Assembly: GCF_030323265.1 (NCBI RefSeq)
Contig: NZ_CP104992.1
Coordinates: 744,001 to 808,000 of the forward strand
Length of the DNA stretch: 64,000 bases
Direction of reading: 5' to 3'
DNA from: Terrirhizobium terrae
Lineage (GTDB): Bacteria > Pseudomonadota > Alphaproteobacteria > Rhizobiales > Rhizobiaceae
Shown here one piece after another: positions 27,325 through 37,038 of this stretch. The notes beneath the pieces were generated by a model. The model was not told where the DNA came from, did not search any database, and saw nothing but the letters and a program-made list of their open reading frames with translations. How positions within the stretch are numbered: the first letter of the stretch is position 1; each line of letters starts with the position of its first letter. Both the position numbers and the translations under genes were made by a program.

Positions 27325-27825
27325 TCAGCGGCGCTGGCCGATCAGATAGGCGTAATGATATTTGGTGGCTTTGTTCGGGATCGCGTCGACGGACGGACCG
27401 AACATTTTTTCCGGCGTCAGGATCTGCTTGGCATCCGTCGTCATCGGGATTGTGCCGAGAAGATAGATGTCGCGCGACATGAAGACCTGCGTGCCGAAGG
27501 AGTTTCCGACAGCATAATTAACCTGCAGAACGAAGGCACCGTGTCCTTCCTTCAGCATCTTTTCCTGGATCTCGACCTCATGCGCCTGCAGCCATTTGCG
27601 CACCCATACCGAGACCGATGCCTCGTTGAGGCTGGTGGCGGCATATTGCACGGCTGCGGCAACCGCACCGCCGCGCTGCATGCGATCGTTGAACTGTCTG
27701 GGACCGTCCTGCAGCGTCATGTAGCGCAGATCGGGACCTCTCTTCATGCCCTTCGGCGGTTCGATGTCGCTCTGCTGAACCGGACGAACGATAAGCTTGT
27801 CGCTCTGCACGCTGAAATTGGGCAT
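27325..27825 (-). CDS. hypothetical protein downstream of hcp (T6SS-associated)
   Basis: A protein of 166 residues from ATG 27825 (M-P-N-F-S-V-Q); an in-frame start ten codons upstream is possible. I do not recognise the family. It has no signal peptide or membrane segment. Residues 50-100 are predicted helical (A-A-A-V-Q-Y-A-A-T-S-L-N-E, then W-L-Q-A-H-E-V-E-I-Q-E-K-M) and the C terminus is richer in aromatic residues. It follows hcp after a terminator-like hairpin and lies 23 bases before the RNase A-like gene. Adaptor, chaperone, immunity or effector are all possible. Confidence 0.65.
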   Translation of the reverse strand: MPNFSVQSDKLIVRPVQQSDIEPPKGMKRGPDLRYMTLQDGPRQFNDRMQRGGAVAAAVQYAATSLNEASVSVWVRKWLQAHEVEIQEKMLKEGHGAFVLQVNYAVGNSFGTQVFMSRDIYLLGTIPMTTDAKQILTPEKMFGPSVDAIPNKATKYHYAYLIGQRR

Positions 27826-27856
27826 CGGGTCCCCGCAATGATCTGAATGAAACAAC

Positions 27857-27875
27857 AGCCGGCGCGAACCCGGCT
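27857..27875 (-). other. second small hairpin downstream of hcp
   Basis: Six-bp arms AGCCGG and CCGGCT have a 7-base loop and follow the larger hairpin at 27890-27916 on the minus strand. It may form part of the 3' structure of the hcp message. Confidence 0.35.
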
Positions 27876-27889
27876 TACGCGATGAAGAA

Positions 27890-27916
27890 GAAAGCGCCGC
27901 ACGGAGCGGCGCTTTC
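27890..27916 (-). terminator. terminator-like hairpin after hcp
   Basis: A perfect 11-bp inverted repeat (27890-27900 with 27906-27916) has a 5-base loop, 12 bases past the hcp stop. On the minus strand it is followed by TTCTTC, the closest match to an intrinsic terminator in this locus. It would let hcp be far more abundant than the two genes behind it. Confidence 0.7.
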
Positions 27917-27927
27917 CGGTCTGCGTA

Positions 27928-28404
27928 TTAGGCAGCCTTCGTGGTCGCGAGATCGTAGGATGCGATCATCGGCGACTTTGGTGCATGGTTGTCGTCGTAA
28001 GGGGTGTACTTCACTTCAAGCTTGGTGAAGTTGAGCTTGATCGTTTCGACCGGGCGGTCACCGTTGGAATCGATCGAATAGCTGGCAATCAGAGTGTTGG
28101 TCAGCAGGTATTCGATATAGGTGTCGCCCGGGTTACCGGTCGTTACGAGATGAATGGTGGCGCGCTTGCCGGTACGGCCCGAGCACGCTTCACCGAAAAG
28201 CTTGGTCGACGAGGAATCGCTGACCTTGGTGAGGATGACTTCGGAAATGGTCGGCTCCGAAGCTTCGCGGTTCGCCGCAGAACCGGCAGACGTGTTCATG
28301 TTGCGGGACACGTTCCAGTGAATGGCTTCAATGTCCATCCACTGCTTGTGCTGCTCGTGGGTTGCGTCACCCTGGATACCATCAATCTGCAGATAAATCG
28401 GCAT
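27928..28404 (-). CDS. hcp: T6SS tube protein Hcp (TssD)
   Basis: A protein of 158 residues, the usual size. It begins M-P-I-Y-L-Q-I-D-G-I-Q-G-D and contains E-A-I-H-W-N and the K-L-N-F-T-K-L-E-V-K-Y strand near the C terminus, all Hcp hallmarks. Hcp hexamers stack into the inner tube that is fired through the sheath, and small effectors may ride in the lumen. The gene is second in the minus-strand arm after tssH. Confidence 0.95.
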   Translation of the reverse strand: MPIYLQIDGIQGDATHEQHKQWMDIEAIHWNVSRNMNTSAGSAANREASEPTISEVILTKVSDSSSTKLFGEACSGRTGKRATIHLVTTGNPGDTYIEYLLTNTLIASYSIDSNGDRPVETIKLNFTKLEVKYTPYDDNHAPKSPMIASYDLATTKAA

Positions 28405-28443
28405 GCTAAAGCTCTCCTAATTATCGGTTTTCCCTAGTTGCGG

Positions 28444-31238
28444 CTAAGGCGCATTTGCCTTTCTCGCTGATCCCCGAGCACGTTTACGGCCCCGGGCTTC
28501 TTCATCCGCCTTGTGGCCATCATCGGCCTGCTCGGCGAATTTCGTGGACGGCGCCGCCTGTTCGGCTTCGATGCCGAAACGCTGCCCGTCGAATGCAATG
28601 ATTATGTGTTTGATACGCAGTCCATCCGCGATTGCATCGAGGAAGAAAGTCGAAAGGATCGGAAGGAGATCGCGAGCGATCATCACCTCGATCGCACGCG
28701 CGCCCATCTCGCTGCTCTTGGCGCGGGACACGAGTGCCTCGCGCGCCTCCGGAGACAATGTCACCGCCGTCCCGTAGCTTGCGTAGACACGCTGGCGGAT
28801 CCGCTCGATCTGCAGATCGACGATACCGGCCAACGTCTCGCCGTTCAGCGGCATGAAGGGTAGAACCGTGGTGCGGCCGACGAAGGCAGGCTTGAAGTGC
28901 TTCTGCAATTCCGGCAGCAGCAGCTGTTCCAGCGCCTCGCCCTCCGGCATCGTGTCCGGATCAGCGGCAAGCGACGTGAGCAGTTCCGAGCCGGTATTCG
29001 CGGTCATGAAAATGGTCGTGTTCTTGAAATCGATGTCGCGCCCTTCGCCGTCGCGCAACACGCCCTTGTCGAACACCTGGTAGAAAATTTCCTGGACGCC
29101 TGGATGCGCCTTGTCGATCTCATCGAGCAGGAGCACGCCATAGGGCCGGCGGCGGACCGCCTCGGTGAGCACGCCGCCCTCGCCATAGCCGACATAGCCG
29201 GCGGGCGAGCCGAGGAGCATGGAGATCTTATGCTCCTCCTTGAATTCCGACATGTTGATCGTCGTCAGGTGCTGGCTGCCGCCATAGAGCATGTCGGCCA
29301 GTGACAGCGCAGTCTCTGTCTTGCCCGTGCCGGACATGCCGACCAGCAGGAAGACGGCGGGTGGTCGGCGCGGGTCGTTGAGACCGGCGCGCGCAGCACG
29401 CATGGCGGCAGCAATTCTCTCAAGCGCCGCATCCTGCCCGAGGACACGCTCCTTCAGCCTGGCATCGAGCGTTTTCACCGTCTCAACCTGGTCGGACAGC
29501 AGCTTGCCGACAGGAATGCCGGTCCAGCGCGCCACGATGGCTGCGATGACATCCTCGTTCACCACGCGCGGGATGAGCGGCGCCTCACCGGCCACCGTCG
29601 CAAGATTGCGCTCAGTCGACAGCAACGCCGATCGCGCACTTTCCGGTGTCATGGCATGCGGCGGGAACGGCGCGACATTGGTCTCGCCCGGAGCCTCGCC
29701 AGTCTCCGGCACCGCCTTGGCGATCGGCGAGACGGCAGCGTCCTCGGAAAACACTTCTTCCAGTCGGTCGGCCTCACGGGCAAGCCGCATCTCATCGTCG
29801 AACTTTACGGACAGAAGCTCGATTTCGCGAACGACATCGGAGCGCTCGCTGGCGATTCGGGCAAGGCGCGCGGCAATCTCTTCGGTTTCCGGCTCGGCCG
29901 AAAGCCAGCGTTCTTCCGCTTCCAGAAGATCGCGCTCGTTTTCCAGGAGCTTGATCGCTTCCGGCTGGGTCTGGCGCGCCAGCGCCACCGTTGCGGCAGC
30001 GGTATCGAGAAGGCTGATCGCCTTGTCCGGCAATTGCCGGTCGGGAATGTAGCGCATCGACAGGCGAACCGCAGCGCCGATCGCTTCGTCGCGGATACGC
30101 ACGCCGTGATGCAGTTTCAGCTTGTCGGCCACGCCGCGCAGCATGCGGATCGCCGTCTTTTCATCCGGTTCCTGCACCATGACCGTCTGGAAACGGCGGG
30201 TCAGCGCAGCATCCTTTTCGAAATAGCGCTTGTACTCGCTCCAGGTCGTCGCCGCGATCGTCCGCAGTTCACCACGCGCCAGAGCCGGCTTGAGGATGTT
30301 TGCGGCGTCCCCTGCCCGGCCTGCCCACCGGCGCCGATCAGGCCATGCGCTTCGTCGATGAAGAGGATGACGGGCTGTTCGGAGGTCTTCACCGCGTCGA
30401 CAACGCCATGCAGGCGCCGCTCGAACTCGCCCTTCACACCGGCGCCCGCCTGCAAAAGGCTGAGATCCAGCAGCAGCAGCTTCACGTCCTTCAGCCGATC
30501 CGGCACTCGGCCGGCAGCGATTTCCTGAGCAAAAGCCTCGGCGACGGCCGTTTTGCCGACGCCTGCCTCACCCACGAGGATCGGATTGTTCTGCCGGCGG
30601 CGCATCAGGATGTCTATGACCTGTCGAAGCTCGCGGTCGCGACCGATAATCGGATCGATCCGTCCTTCACGCGCCTCAGCGGTCATGTCGCGGGTATAGA
30701 GCCGAAGGAATTCGTTCTGGGCGAACGAAGAAGCCGGCGATCCAAACGCCGGCTCATCAGAGGTTTTCGCATTCGCATCCGACCCCGCCTTTTCAAGCAG
30801 GGTCTCGAGCGTCGCTCGGTCGAGCGAGCGAAGCGAAGGCGCGATGCCGCGAGCAACGACACGCAGCGCAGAGTCGGTACTTAGTGCAGCAAGTAAATCA
30901 ACCAACTGGATCATTTTACGTCCAGCTTGGAGGGATGTGATGAGCCAGGCTTCCCTGGCAAGAGAGATCAAATTCTGGGAAAGGGAGAGCGACGAACCGT
31001 CGGACCTTGGCAGGTCTCCGATCGATACGTCCAGCTCGGTCCGCAGCATTTCAGACTGGATCCCGAGCTGTTCGAAAACCGCAGTCGAGGCGGCGTCGTC
31101 AAGCAGTGCACGCAGCCAATGGGAAATCTCGACGGATGAATGTTGATGCCGCGCGGCGAGCGACGCGGCTGTCTCAAGACCGACACGCAAATTGGGCTCA
31201 AGGGTTCTTATCAGCCGATTGAGATCGACATGCGACAT
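28444..31238 (-). CDS. tssH: T6SS sheath-recycling AAA+ ATPase TssH (ClpV) (one frame break)
   Basis: About 931 residues from ATG 31238. The order is an N domain (about 1-160), AAA1 with Walker A G-E-A-G-V-G-K-T and Walker B L-F-I-D-E-A-H, a middle coiled domain (I-A-R-L-A-R-I-A-S-E), then AAA2 with G-M-S-G-T-G-K-T and L-L-L-D-E-I-D-K-A-H. The frame breaks at 30309-30312: CCCC on the plus strand is one base short, and restoring it reads G-Q-G-D-A-A-N-I-L-K-P. ClpV disassembles contracted TssB/TssC sheath. It starts the minus arm, divergent from tssA. Confidence 0.92.
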
Positions 31239-31469
31239 GCAGAGAACCTTGTATTCGTGTTTGACAATCAACTTTCTTAGAAATGCGTGGAGACAACTAG
31301 GGCGATCATACAGGCTTGTCTAGACTGAAAAGCGCACTATTTCCAAAAATAGAATTTCAGCTTGCCGTCATAAAAATGTCACCTCGGATACGAGGTTGAC
31401 AACCCAATATCAGCCCAACAAGATGTGGGCATTTTTAATTTTGCTATCCAATACGGAGAATAAATTCGC
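31239..31469. promoter_or_regulatory. divergent promoter region of the two T6SS arms
   Basis: This 231-base gap separates tssH (minus) from tssA (plus) and is AT-richer than its surroundings. It must hold both promoters. TTGACA hexamers occur at 31262 and 31396, but neither has a convincing -10 box at 17 bases. A 6-bp palindromic hairpin lies at 31381-31396. No GG-N10-GC sigma54 element was seen. Confidence 0.5.
31381..31396. promoter_or_regulatory. palindrome in the T6SS divergent promoter
   Basis: Perfect arms ACCTCG and CGAGGT flank a 4-base spacer, partly overlapping a TTGACA hexamer at 31396-31401. It could be an operator for the plus arm or a hairpin in the leader. Confidence 0.35.
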
Positions 31470-32540
31470 GTGAATGTGCGGCATATCGTGGATCCACTTA
31501 ATGAAATCGCCCCATGCGGAGAAAACGTCCGGAACAATACTTCCGCACGTGAAATATACTATAGAATTAAGGACGCCAGAAACGCCGCCAGAGCTGCTGA
31601 ACGTGGAATAAATCCAGGCGAAACTATTGCACTTTCACCTATCTGGCACGACGTTAGCAACCTGGGATTGCGAATTCTTTCTTCAACAAGTAAAGATATA
31701 GAGGTTCTGGCCTGGTTGGCGGAGGCCCAGATCAGGCTGCGCGGCTTCGAAGGATTGCGCGACGTCTACCTGTCGGCCGTGTCGCTTTTAGACAATTATT
31801 TCGATGACCTTCATTCCATTGACGACGAGGATCCGGAGGAGCGTTTCGCGCCTTTTGCCGGCCTGAACGGCCTAGGAAGCGAAGGCACGATCATCCAGGC
31901 CATCCGCCTCACATCCCTGATTCCCGGGGAAAATTCGCTCAGCACACGTTATGGGACTTCCAGATTGCCCAGCGTCCGGGCGAGACGGCGCAGCGCGAGG
32001 AACTGCAGCAGGCAGCGACCGATGCGGGTGTCGCGAATATGGCAGCACATCTTAGCGTGCTAACGGACTGCATCGCCGCTTTTGACCGAATGGTCGAAAT
32101 ACTTGACGAACGGTGCGGCAGTACCGCCCCCCAGTTCGAATACACGCAATGTTTTGCATGAGGCGGCTTCTGCCATCCGCGTGCTCGCCGGCATCGGCGA
32201 TGCCGATCCGGTTTCGTCCCCGGCAGAAAGCGTCGAAACGGCACCTGTTTCCGGCGATCTGCCCCAGGACGATATCCCTGCACCCGCTCCAGCGCGGCTT
32301 CCTACGGCGGATGCCATCCGTTCTCGCGAGGAAGCCTTCGAAATTCTCGTCGCCGTGGCCCGCTATTTCAGGCGCACGGAACCACACTCGCCGATTTCCA
32401 TGTCGATAGAAACGCTCGTGCGACGCGGGCGCATGGATTTCTCCGAGCTTCTTGCCGAGCTGATGCCCGAGCAGCACGCACGCCATGCGGTGCTGACGGC
32501 AGCCGGCATCCAGCCCTCGACCGAAAATAGGGGAGGTTGA
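31470..32540 (+). CDS. tssA: T6SS component TssA (ImpA) (two frame breaks)
   Basis: About 356 residues from GTG 31470. The ImpA N-terminal domain is plain: V-D-P-L-N-E-I-A-P-C-G-E near the start and L-S-P-I-W-H-D-V near residue 55. Two breaks occur: at 31930-31933 (one A missing; restores G-E-K-F-A-Q-H) and at 32127-32132 (one C too many; restores A-P-S-S-N-T-R). The C terminus ends in a short helical region with H-S-P-I-S. TssA primes and caps sheath assembly on the baseplate. It is first in the plus arm. Confidence 0.85.
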
Positions 32541-32625
32541 GGACAACACACCGCGCGGCTCCGGCCCGTAAGCAATCCACACCAATCTGAATTTTTATCT
32601 GCCCATGGCAGGAAGGAGATACCCG

Positions 32626-33150
32626 ATGGCAAGTGTGCACGAGAAACTGGAAAGGGTTCGTAAGCCCCGCGTCCATATCAAGTACGAAGTCGAAACCGAA
32701 GGTGCGATGGTGGTCAAGGAGCTGCCCTTCGTCGTCGGCGTCCTCGGCGATTTTTCGGGCAACCCCACCCAGCCGCTCAAGCCCTTCGGTGAGCGCAAGT
32801 TCGTCCAGATCGACCGCGACAACTTCGATGACGTGATGCGCCGCATGACGCCGGGTCTCACCATGTCGGTCGACAATACGCTCAAGGGCGACGGCACCCA
32901 GCTTCCGGTCAATCTGAAGTTCGAGAGCATGGCCGATTTCGAGCCGGGCGCGGTGGTCAACCAGGTTCCGGCGCTGAAGGCACTGCTCGATGCGCGCAAC
33001 GAACTGCGCGACCTGATGAGCAAGGCCGACCGTTCGGAAGAGCTGGAGCGCCTTCTCGAAGACATCCTGCAGAACAAGGCCGATCTCTCGCAGCTTGTTG
33101 CCCAGCTCGGCGGCGACAAGACCGAAGAGAAGAAGGATCAGGTCAACTGA
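32626..33150 (+). CDS. tssB: T6SS sheath small subunit TssB (ImpB/VipA)
   Basis: A protein of 174 residues. The ATG at 32626 has a GAAGGAG ribosome site and gives the conserved start M-A-S-V-H-E-K-L. Family motifs are [10 protein letters not shown] and [11 protein letters not shown]. With TssC it builds the contractile sheath. A hairpin follows the gene. Confidence 0.95.
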   Translation: MASVHEKLERVRKPRVHIKYEVETEGAMVVKELPFVVGVLGDFSGNPTQPLKPFGERKFVQIDRDNFDDVMRRMTPGLTMSVDNTLKGDGTQLPVNLKFESMADFEPGAVVNQVPALKALLDARNELRDLMSKADRSEELERLLEDILQNKADLSQLVAQLGGDKTEEKKDQVN

Positions 33151-33161
33151 TAGGCGGCGAC

Positions 33162-33189
33162 GCGCATCTCCCCATCATGGGGACGGCGC
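33162..33189 (+). other. hairpin between tssB and tssC
   Basis: A 7-bp stem (TCCCCAT with ATGGGGA, 33169-33183) is extended after a small bulge by GCGC arms at 33162-33165 and 33186-33189. No T-tract follows. It sits 11 bases after the tssB stop and probably stabilises the message or tunes tssC expression. Confidence 0.5.
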
Positions 33190-33278
33190 ATCCCGACCAG
33201 TTGGCCCTGTCGTTTGGTTGAGCATCGCAGTCCCGGAGGAGCTTTTCGGACCGTTGCTCGCAATGAAGGATTTGAGAT

Positions 33279-34761
33279 ATGAGTGCTGATACACAGTTGC
33301 AGACAAAGGAAGAGGCCGGTTTCGCATCGGAACAGGACCTGCTTTCCAAGGTCGTCTCGGCCACCCGCCAGACCGAACCGAACCGTGCCCAGGATCTGCT
33401 GCGCACGCTGACCGACCAGGCCCTGAAGGGAACGGTCACCTATGACCGCAACCTGACGATTACCCTGAACAACGCGATCGCCGAGCTCGACAAGACGATC
33501 TCGGCCCAGCTTGCCGCCATCATGCAGGCACCGGAATTCGTGAAGCTTGAGGGCACCTGGCGCGGCCTGAACTATCTCGTCAAGAATTCCGAGACGAGCG
33601 TCAACCTGAAGATCCGCGTGCTGAACGCCTCCAAGCGAGACGTCAGCAAGGATCTGGCCAAGGCCGTCGAATTCGACCAATCGCGCCTGTTCAAGTCCAT
33701 CTATGAAGACGAGTTCGGCACCCCGGGCGGCGAGCCGATGGGCGCCATCATCGGCGATTACGAGTTCGACAACTCCTTCGACGATGTCCAGACGCTTCAG
33801 GGTGTCTCCTCTATCGCGGCGGCCGCCTTCGCTCCGTTCATCTCGGCAGCAAGCCCGCGCATGTTCGGCTTCGATGACTACCGCGAACTTTCCAAGCCGC
33901 GCGATCTCGAAAAGATCTTCGAGACGGTCGAATACGCCAAGTGGCGCGGCCTGCGCGACAGCGACGACTTCTCGCTTCGTCACGCTCGCCATGCCGCGCG
34001 TTCTCTCCCGCATGCCCTACGGCCCGAAGACCAGCCCGATCGACGAGTTCAACTACGACGAAACCGGCGGTTCGAAGAACGGCGAGCTGCCGCATGAGAA
34101 CTATTGCTGGATGAATGCCGCCTACGTCATGGGCACCCGCCTGACCGACGCCTTCGCCAAGAGCGGCTGGTGCACGGCGATCCGCGGCGCCGAGAACGGC
34201 GGCAAGGTCGAAGGCCTGCCGATGCACATCTTCTCCAGCGACGATGGCGATCTCGACCTGAAATGCCCGACGGAAGTCGGCATTACCGACCGCCGTGACG
34301 CAGAACTCGGCAAGCTCGGCTTCCTGCCGCTGTGCCACTACAAGAACACCGACTATGCCGTGTTCTTCGGCGCCCAGACAGCCCACAAGCCGAAGCTCTA
34401 CGACCGTCCGGAAGCGACGGCCAACGCCGCCGTCTCGGCCCGCCTACCCTACATGATGGCCACGTCCCGTTTCGCCCATTACCTCAAGGTCATGGGTCGC
34501 GACAAGATCGGCTCGTTCATGGAAGCGGAGGATTGCGAGGCCTGGCTGAACCGCTGGATCTCCAACTACGTCAACGCCAATGACGCTGCCGGCGAAGAGT
34601 CCCGCGCCAAGTACCCGCTGCGCGATGCTAAGGTCACCGTTCAGGAAATCCCGGGCAAGCCGGGCGCCTATAACGCGGTGGCCTGGATGCGCCCATGGCT
34701 GCAGATGGAGGAGTTGACCACTTCTCTGCGGATGGTCGCTCGGATTCCTTCGAAATCCTGA
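33279..34761 (+). CDS. tssC: T6SS sheath large subunit TssC (ImpC/VipB) (one frame break)
   Basis: About 493 residues from ATG 33279 with an AAGGA site. Characteristic segments are L-E-G-T-W-R-G-L-N-Y-L-V near residue 92, F-G-T-P-G-G-E-P near 148 and Y-L-K-V-M-G-R-D-K-I-G near the C terminus. One base too many at 33969-33970 (TT for T) breaks the frame; the correct reading is D-S-D-D-S-R-F-V-T-L-A-M-P-R-V-L. Together with TssB it makes the sheath. It is followed by a strong hairpin and by a second TssC-like gene. Confidence 0.92.
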
Positions 34762-34769
34762 CGCGACGG

Positions 34770-34797
34770 CACGCGCGGCGCTCCCTCGCCGCGCGTG
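34770..34797 (+). terminator. strong hairpin between tssC and the second tssC
   Basis: A perfect 11-bp GC-rich inverted repeat (34770-34780 with 34787-34797) has a 6-base loop and starts 8 bases after the tssC stop. There is no T-tract. A 3' stabiliser or partial terminator fits best. Confidence 0.6.
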
Positions 34798-34822
34798 AAC
34801 CTCCGAACGAGCACCCGACAAG

Positions 34823-36214
34823 ATGACCCAAGGTTCAAGCACAGAGTGGCGCCGTCGGGCCGACCAGTTGATCGCCCTGATCGACGAGGCCCTGAACGCC
34901 CAGGTAAACGTGATCCTGCACCATCCCGACTTCCAGGCCATGGAAGCGCGGTGGCGCGGGCTTGCCATGCTCGTGCGTGAATCGACCCGTGGCGCCGATG
35001 TGAAGATCAAACTCCTCAGCATGAGCTGGAAGGAGCTGGCCCGCAGCATGGAACGGGCATCGGATTTCGACCAGAGCCATCTCTTCGAGCTGATCTACAG
35101 CCGCGAATTCGGCATGCCGGGCGGCGAGCCCTATGGCCTTCTGGTCGGCGACTATCAGCTATCGCCGGACGAGCCCGAGGGTGGCGATCCGGTGAGCACG
35201 CTGACCCAGGTCGGCATGGTGGCAGCCGCCGCCTTCTGCCCCTTCATCGCCGGTGCCTCCGCGAAGGCGATCGGGCTCGAAGATTTCGACGAGCTGAGCC
35301 GTGTTCAGGACTTCTCCTGGCTCGCCACCGATCCGACCCGCATCCGCTGGAACGGACTGAGAGCTCGGGAAGATTCTCGCTTTCTCGGTCTCGTCGCACC
35401 CCGCGTGCTAATGCGGGCACCATTCGAACCCTATGCCCGTAACCGTGACGACGGTTTCCCCTTCCGCGAAGAGATTGCCGAGGACGGAAGCTCGCTCCTC
35501 TGGGGCAATGCAGCCTTTGCCTTTGCCACAGTCGTCATCCGCAACTTCATCGAATCCGGCTGGTTCGCCGATATCCGCGGCGTTAGCCAGGATGCGATCG
35601 ACGGCGGCATGCTGAGCACGAGCGAGCTAGCTCCCTATGATTTCGGCACAGAGAGCAACGGCCTCTCCGCCCAGGCGCCGGTCGAAATTCGCCTCACCAC
35701 TGGCCAGGAGCAACAGTTCTGTGATCTCGGCCTTGTGCCGGTGGCAACGACCTATCTTTCGGCCTCGGCAATCTTCAATTCCAACCAGTCGCTGCACGCG
35801 CCGCCGCATTATTCCAACGAGCATGCGCGCCAGAACGCCCGCATCGCTGCCATGCTGCAATATGTGCTCTGCGCCTCCCGCTTCTCGCATTATCTGAAGG
35901 TGATCATGCGAGACGAGATCGGCCAGCTTTCCGATGCCCGTTCGATCGAGCGGAAGCTGGAAGACTGGCTGACCGGCTACACGCTCGGCAATGAGGATGC
36001 CGACTTGTCGCTGCGCACCCGCTTCCCGCTGCGCTCCGCCGGCATCGACGTCGCCGAGATCCCCGGCAAGCCCGGCACCTTCTCCTGTACCGTCCGTCTG
36101 CAGCCGCATTTCCAGCTCGACGACGTCTCGACCAGTTTCCACCTCATCGCCGAAACGGTGAATGGCGGCCAGATCGGTGGCCGCTCCTCCATACCTGAAA
36201 GGATCTCCGCATGA
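34823..36214 (+). CDS. second TssC-like sheath protein (ImpD type)
   Basis: A protein of 463 residues homologous to the preceding TssC throughout (M-E-A-R-W-R-G-L, G-M-P-G-G-E-P, H-Y-L-K-V-I-M-R-D-E-I-G). It lacks about 30 N-terminal residues of the first copy. Agrobacterium and other rhizobia also carry two TssC proteins of about 40 and 41 kDa. TssB pairs mainly with the longer form, and the shorter may act at the baseplate or sheath end. The gene overlaps tagJ by four bases. Confidence 0.88.
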   Translation: MTQGSSTEWRRRADQLIALIDEALNAQVNVILHHPDFQAMEARWRGLAMLVRESTRGADVKIKLLSMSWKELARSMERASDFDQSHLFELIYSREFGMPGGEPYGLLVGDYQLSPDEPEGGDPVSTLTQVGMVAAAAFCPFIAGASAKAIGLEDFDELSRVQDFSWLATDPTRIRWNGLRAREDSRFLGLVAPRVLMRAPFEPYARNRDDGFPFREEIAEDGSSLLWGNAAFAFATVVIRNFIESGWFADIRGVSQDAIDGGMLSTSELAPYDFGTESNGLSAQAPVEIRLTTGQEQQFCDLGLVPVATTYLSASAIFNSNQSLHAPPHYSNEHARQNARIAAMLQYVLCASRFSHYLKVIMRDEIGQLSDARSIERKLEDWLTGYTLGNEDADLSLRTRFPLRSAGIDVAEIPGKPGTFSCTVRLQPHFQLDDVSTSFHLIAETVNGGQIGGRSSIPERISA

Positions 36215-37038
36215 CGCTGTCCGAAAGCATCGCCCGCGCCCTCAGCGAAAACGCTCTCGACGAAGCGCTCGATGCCGCCAAGGCGCATCTGAAATCGAAC
36301 CCGTCCGACAAGGAAGGCCGCAATCTCTATATCGACCTACTGGTTCTGGCAGGCGACTATGAACGCGCCGACAACCAGTGCGGCCTCGCCGTTACCTTCG
36401 CGCCGGATGCGACAATGGGCTTTGCATTGCTGCGCAACGAGCTGCGCGGCATGGCCGCCCGTGACGCCTGGTTCAAGACCGGCGCCGTGCCGGAATTTCC
36501 GCAGGGGCCGACCGAACTCGACAAGCTCGCCATCCGTGTTGGTATCGCCCACCGGATGGGTGACGGCGCGGAGGCCAAGGCAGAACTGGAACGCCTCGAA
36601 GAGCTTCGTGGCGAACGCGGACTGATGCTCAACGGCAAGCGCGTGTCCGACTTCCGCGATCTCGACGACCGCACGCCCCATGCGCTGGAAGTGATCATGA
36701 CCGGCGGCGCCTATCTGTGGATCGACTTCGCCAAGATCGCCGGCCTGACCATCGAGCCGATCGCTCGTCCCCGCGACCTCGCCTTCCGCCGCGCCGAGCT
36801 GTCGCTGGTCGATGGCGCTGTCGCCCCCGTCCTGCTGCCGGCCATCTATCACGGCACCGGCACGGAGGATCTTCTGCGCCTCGGCCGCGAAACCGATTGG
36901 GTGGAGGAGCCGACCGGCATCACCACCGGGCGCGGCCAGCGCTGCTTCCTGGCCGGAGACGATCTGGCCTCCTTCCACGATACGGAGAGCCTGGAAGCCA
37001 TCACCACCGGCGCCGCCCGCGAGGTTGCGCATGGTTGA
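36211..37038 (+). CDS. tagJ: T6SS accessory protein TagJ (ImpE)
   Basis: A protein of 275 residues starting in an ATGA overlap. The N-terminal half is TPR-like (A-L-D-A-A-K-A-H-L-K-S-N-P, then D-L-L-V-L-A-G-D-Y-E-R-A). The C-terminal ImpE domain carries G-G-A-Y-L-W-I-D-F and L-L-P-A-I-Y. TagJ binds TssB and may help load ClpV on the sheath. Confidence 0.88.
   Translation: MTLSESIARALSENALDEALDAAKAHLKSNPSDKEGRNLYIDLLVLAGDYERADNQCGLAVTFAPDATMGFALLRNELRGMAARDAWFKTGAVPEFPQGPTELDKLAIRVGIAHRMGDGAEAKAELERLEELRGERGLMLNGKRVSDFRDLDDRTPHALEVIMTGGAYLWIDFAKIAGLTIEPIARPRDLAFRRAELSLVDGAVAPVLLPAIYHGTGTEDLLRLGRETDWVEEPTGITTGRGQRCFLAGDDLASFHDTESLEAITTGAAREVAHG

Noticed and set aside
31262..31290. TTGACA at 31262 as a -35 box for tssA
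   Set aside because: The hexamer 17 bases downstream is TGCGTG, too far from a -10 consensus.
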